Assembly: GCF_029392075.1 (NCBI RefSeq)
Contig: NZ_CP113929.1
Span: 1,612,001 to 1,676,000, forward strand
From: Bifidobacterium sp. ESL0704
GTDB lineage: Bacteria > Actinomycetota > Actinomycetes > Actinomycetales > Bifidobacteriaceae
DNA length: 64,000 nt
Reading direction: 5' to 3'
A program made the position numbers and the translations under genes. Position 1 is the first letter of the stretch, and the number at the start of each line of letters is the position of its first letter. Under the pieces are notes generated by a model, which searched no databases, was not told where the DNA came from, and saw only the letters and a program-made list of their open reading frames with translations. Below are positions 63,931 through 64,000 of this stretch, in pieces.

Positions 63931-64000
63931 ATGAGTGAAACAGCGCCTATCCAAGTCCTTATCGCCGACGATCAGGAGCTGGTGAGGGCGGGTTTCGCCA
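63931..64000 (+). CDS. Response regulator (NarL/LuxR type), truncated by the window end
   Basis: Only the first 23 codons are inside the window: MSETAPIQVLIADDQELVRA, the acidic pocket (two Asp after the first beta strand) of a receiver domain. The adjacent HisKA_3 kinase points to a NarL-type regulator with a C-terminal LuxR helix-turn-helix, but this part lies outside the window. Confidence 0.8.
   Translation, partial: MSETAPIQVLIADDQELVRAGFA

Overview
The window looks like chromosomal DNA from a high-GC actinobacterium, most probably Bifidobacterium or a close relative in the Bifidobacteriaceae. This rests on gene content: a LytR-CpsA-Psr protein, a WhiB regulator beside a PdtaS-type kinase (the whiB1/pdtaS neighbourhood known from mycobacteria), the eno - septum initiator - DUF501 - Ppx/GppA block, a UPF0182 protein, pth-mfd, an HspR/HAIR heat-shock site and a GntR-controlled gluconate cluster. 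The species cannot be named from the sequence alone.

Layout. 1-7.3 kb: envelope and housekeeping genes (LCP protein, WhiB, PdtaS, hemolysin III-type protein, GreA, FKBP isomerase, L-serine dehydratase). 7.4-15.1 kb: the standout locus, a phosphopantetheinyl transferase convergent with two megasynthase genes. One encodes AT-ACP-ACP-KR-DH and the other KS-CLF (chain-length-factor-like). Together they form an iterative synthase resembling PUFA, heterocyst-glycolipid or enediyne systems, without a recognisable enoyl reductase or thioesterase in the window. The two ACPs lie in a perfect 212-bp direct repeat. 15.7-20.2 kb: tRNA-Leu(UAA), Ppx/GppA, DUF501, FtsB/DivIC-like protein and enolase with a 16-bp perfect palindrome upstream. 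20.4-23.3 kb: a TPP riboswitch followed by a ThiXYZ-type ABC importer for a thiamine precursor. 23.5-35 kb: mfd, pth, an acetyltransferase, UPF0182, AzlCD and BrnQ (branched-chain amino acid export and import). 35.2-40.5 kb: gluconate catabolism (gnd, gntR, gntP, an SDR, gntK) with a good gntK promoter and an SDR remnant. 40.6-46.7 kb: uracil permease, a long intergenic hairpin, a histidine phosphatase, Hsp20 with a perfect HAIR element, and small proteins. 46.8-49.4 kb: HipBA toxin-antitoxin pair with an operator, next to a Fic protein whose motif lacks the usual His. 49.5-60.5 kb: YchF, an amino acid permease, GDPD, a peptidase E-like protein, ProC, LacLM beta-galactosidase and a proline iminopeptidase-like hydrolase. 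60.8-64 kb: an unusual two-module sensor kinase carrying an in-frame 24-bp minisatellite, then the start of its response regulator.

Four intergenic gaps (near 16.0, 43.3, 50.8 and 63.8 kb) hold arrays of a short word repeated at constant periods of 51, 61 or 62 nt with diverged sequence between. Two of them share the core GCGTCGCAAA. No CRISPR array, rRNA, insertion sequence or prophage was seen.
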